Below, in pieces: positions 63,058 to 64,000 of a DNA stretch of 64,000 bases. The stretch comes from Streptococcus hyointestinalis (GTDB lineage Bacteria; Bacillota; Bacilli; Lactobacillales; Streptococcaceae): the NCBI RefSeq assembly GCF_900459405.1, contig NZ_UHFN01000007.1:372001-436000 (forward strand), given 5' to 3'. The position numbers and the translations under genes are program-made. Each line of letters begins with the position of its first letter. Position 1 is the stretch's first letter. The notes below the pieces were generated by a model that did no database searches, was not told the DNA's origin, and was given only the letters and a program-made list of their open reading frames with translations.

Positions 63058-64000
63058 TTACAGTGTAATTCCTGCAGCCTCTCGAGCTCGTCTGCGCTGC
63101 AAAAAGCCGACACGTGTCATGATATAGCCAAAGACAGCATAGGCAATGCTGAGAAAGACAAGGTCGTGGGGCGTAAAACATAGAAAATCAAGCTAAATGC
63201 TAAGAGCCAAGTAGCATACTCAAGCAGGCTACGTCTACTGATACGATAGGTTTCACGATTGTAGATGGATGTTGACAGCAGCCCGACATAGTAGATATAA
63301 AGGGCTGCTAGGAAAAGGACAAAGCCAGTCTCTACATGGTGGTGGTTAGCGAAGAACTCGATACCGACTGTCATGAGATTGACCCCAATAACGAGAAGAA
63401 CGTGAGAGGCGACAAGCCCATGAGCACGTGTGATTTGATGATGTTCGATATTGAGATAGGTCTGTGAGATGTAGGCGATAAACATCATGGACATGCCGAC
63501 AAAGAAGGCAAAGCCAGCTATAGGATAGTCTGCTAGTGGATAGGTCTGGATAATACCAAGCACCGTCTCACCAAAGCTGATAATGGTAATCAACTGACAG
63601 CGCTCCACAAGGTGTGGAAAATTCATCAAGGTCTCATCAAAACGCTTGTAAAAGAAAAAGGGAAAGATAACTGGCAAGAGCCAAGCCACATAGAAATACT
63701 GACTCAGAAAGTGAGCTAGCCCAGCGTCTGCCACCTGTTTTAGGATGAGCAAGATAGCTGTCAAAAGTGCAAAGCCTAAGATTGCCCCCGTCAAAGTCCA
63801 CATGCTGACCTTGATGTCTTGTGTGAAGCCATGCTGCCGTCCTCGCATGTAGTACTGATAGACGATGAGCGCATAAGCCAGTATCAAGAGCCCATTGTAG
63901 ACGAGGACATCGACTGTCGTGTAGTTGAGCTTGCCGATATTAAGCGCAAAGTTCCCTACGATAAACATAGAAGGGATATTTGTAAAAATATCAAGCCGGT
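63058..64000 (-). pseudogene. LtrA-like (low temperature requirement) membrane protein, frameshifted and partial
   Basis: The gene enters from beyond the window (the frame is open through 64000) and encodes a polytopic membrane protein like LtrA. Landmarks are RCQLITIISFGETVLGIIQ, the RAHGLVASHVLLV segment and about eight helices. The frame stops at 63117, but from about 63170 another frame gives a better ending, PHDLVFLSIAYAVFGYIMTR and on to ARRRAREAAGITL-like residues with a stop at 63058-63060. Loss of one base in the GGGG run at 63168-63171 would explain this. The remaining protein would lack about 35 normal C-terminal residues. Confidence 0.75.

Overview
The window is a chromosomal segment of a low-GC Gram-positive bacterium, almost certainly a Streptococcus. 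The basis is gene order: a complete streptococcal type II fatty-acid synthesis locus with fabM, fabT and fabK in place of fabA and fabI; tig-rpoE-pyrG; aspC-asnS; tsaE-GNAT-lytR; ecsAB-ccrZ-trmB; rimP-nusA-ylxR-ylxQ-infB-rbfA; a copY-copA-copZ copper operon; and a ComE/BlpR-type promoter. The species cannot be fixed from sequence reading alone; the bovis/equinus group is a guess.

Layout. 1-8768: the end of one oligopeptide-permease gene set (oppB-like fragment, oppC-like), an IS30-family element, then a complete oppABCDF operon. 8778-10188: an intact ISL3-family element. 10284-14265: aspC, asnS, truA and a UPF0340 gene, followed by a convergent mscS. 15297-19125: tig, rpoE and pyrG, the last behind a CTP-sensing attenuator. 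19207-23804: a surface-anchored alpha/beta hydrolase, tRNA-Leu, a GT8 glycosyltransferase, aspartokinase (minus) and a HAD phosphatase. 23968-34707: the fatty-acid locus fabM-fabT-fabH-acpP-fabK-fabD-fabG-fabF-accB-fabZ-accC-accD-accA with three FabT-type palindromes. 34774-41370: small metabolic genes, serS behind a T-box, a Cof-type phosphatase, a DUF1361 protein and a purine permease. 41415-43217: an ISL3 remnant abutting a second intact ISL3 copy. 43283-49548: tsaE-GNAT-lytR, a HIT protein, ecsAB, ccrZ and trmB. 49591-55539: tRNA-Ser with a possible attachment-site scar, then the rimP-infB-rbfA translation operon. 55561-57240: an IS3-family element with a broken orfB. 57263-58549: a small-membrane-protein and bacteriocin-immunity cluster behind ComE/BlpR-like direct repeats. 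58563-63027: a nucleotidyltransferase-like gene and the cop operon, which carries an extra zinc-type CDF transporter. 63058-64000: a frameshifted ltrA-like gene running off the window.

How the genes work together. Most of the window is housekeeping: peptide uptake, membrane lipid synthesis under FabT, translation and tRNA charging, and nucleotide supply. The accessory layer is (i) insertion elements that repeatedly sit in or beside intrinsic terminators, (ii) a putative quorum-regulated immunity cluster with no bacteriocin gene in view, and (iii) metal resistance. The most interesting signals are the ComE/BlpR-type direct repeats ahead of the orphan immunity cluster, the terminator-loop insertions (a full IS3 element and a 55-bp palindromic mini-element), the tandem ISL3 structure whose target duplication lies only at its outer ends, and at least five genes whose start codon lies 6-7 nt downstream of the -10 hexamer, implying leaderless mRNAs. 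All coordinates and motifs were read by eye; no database search was run.
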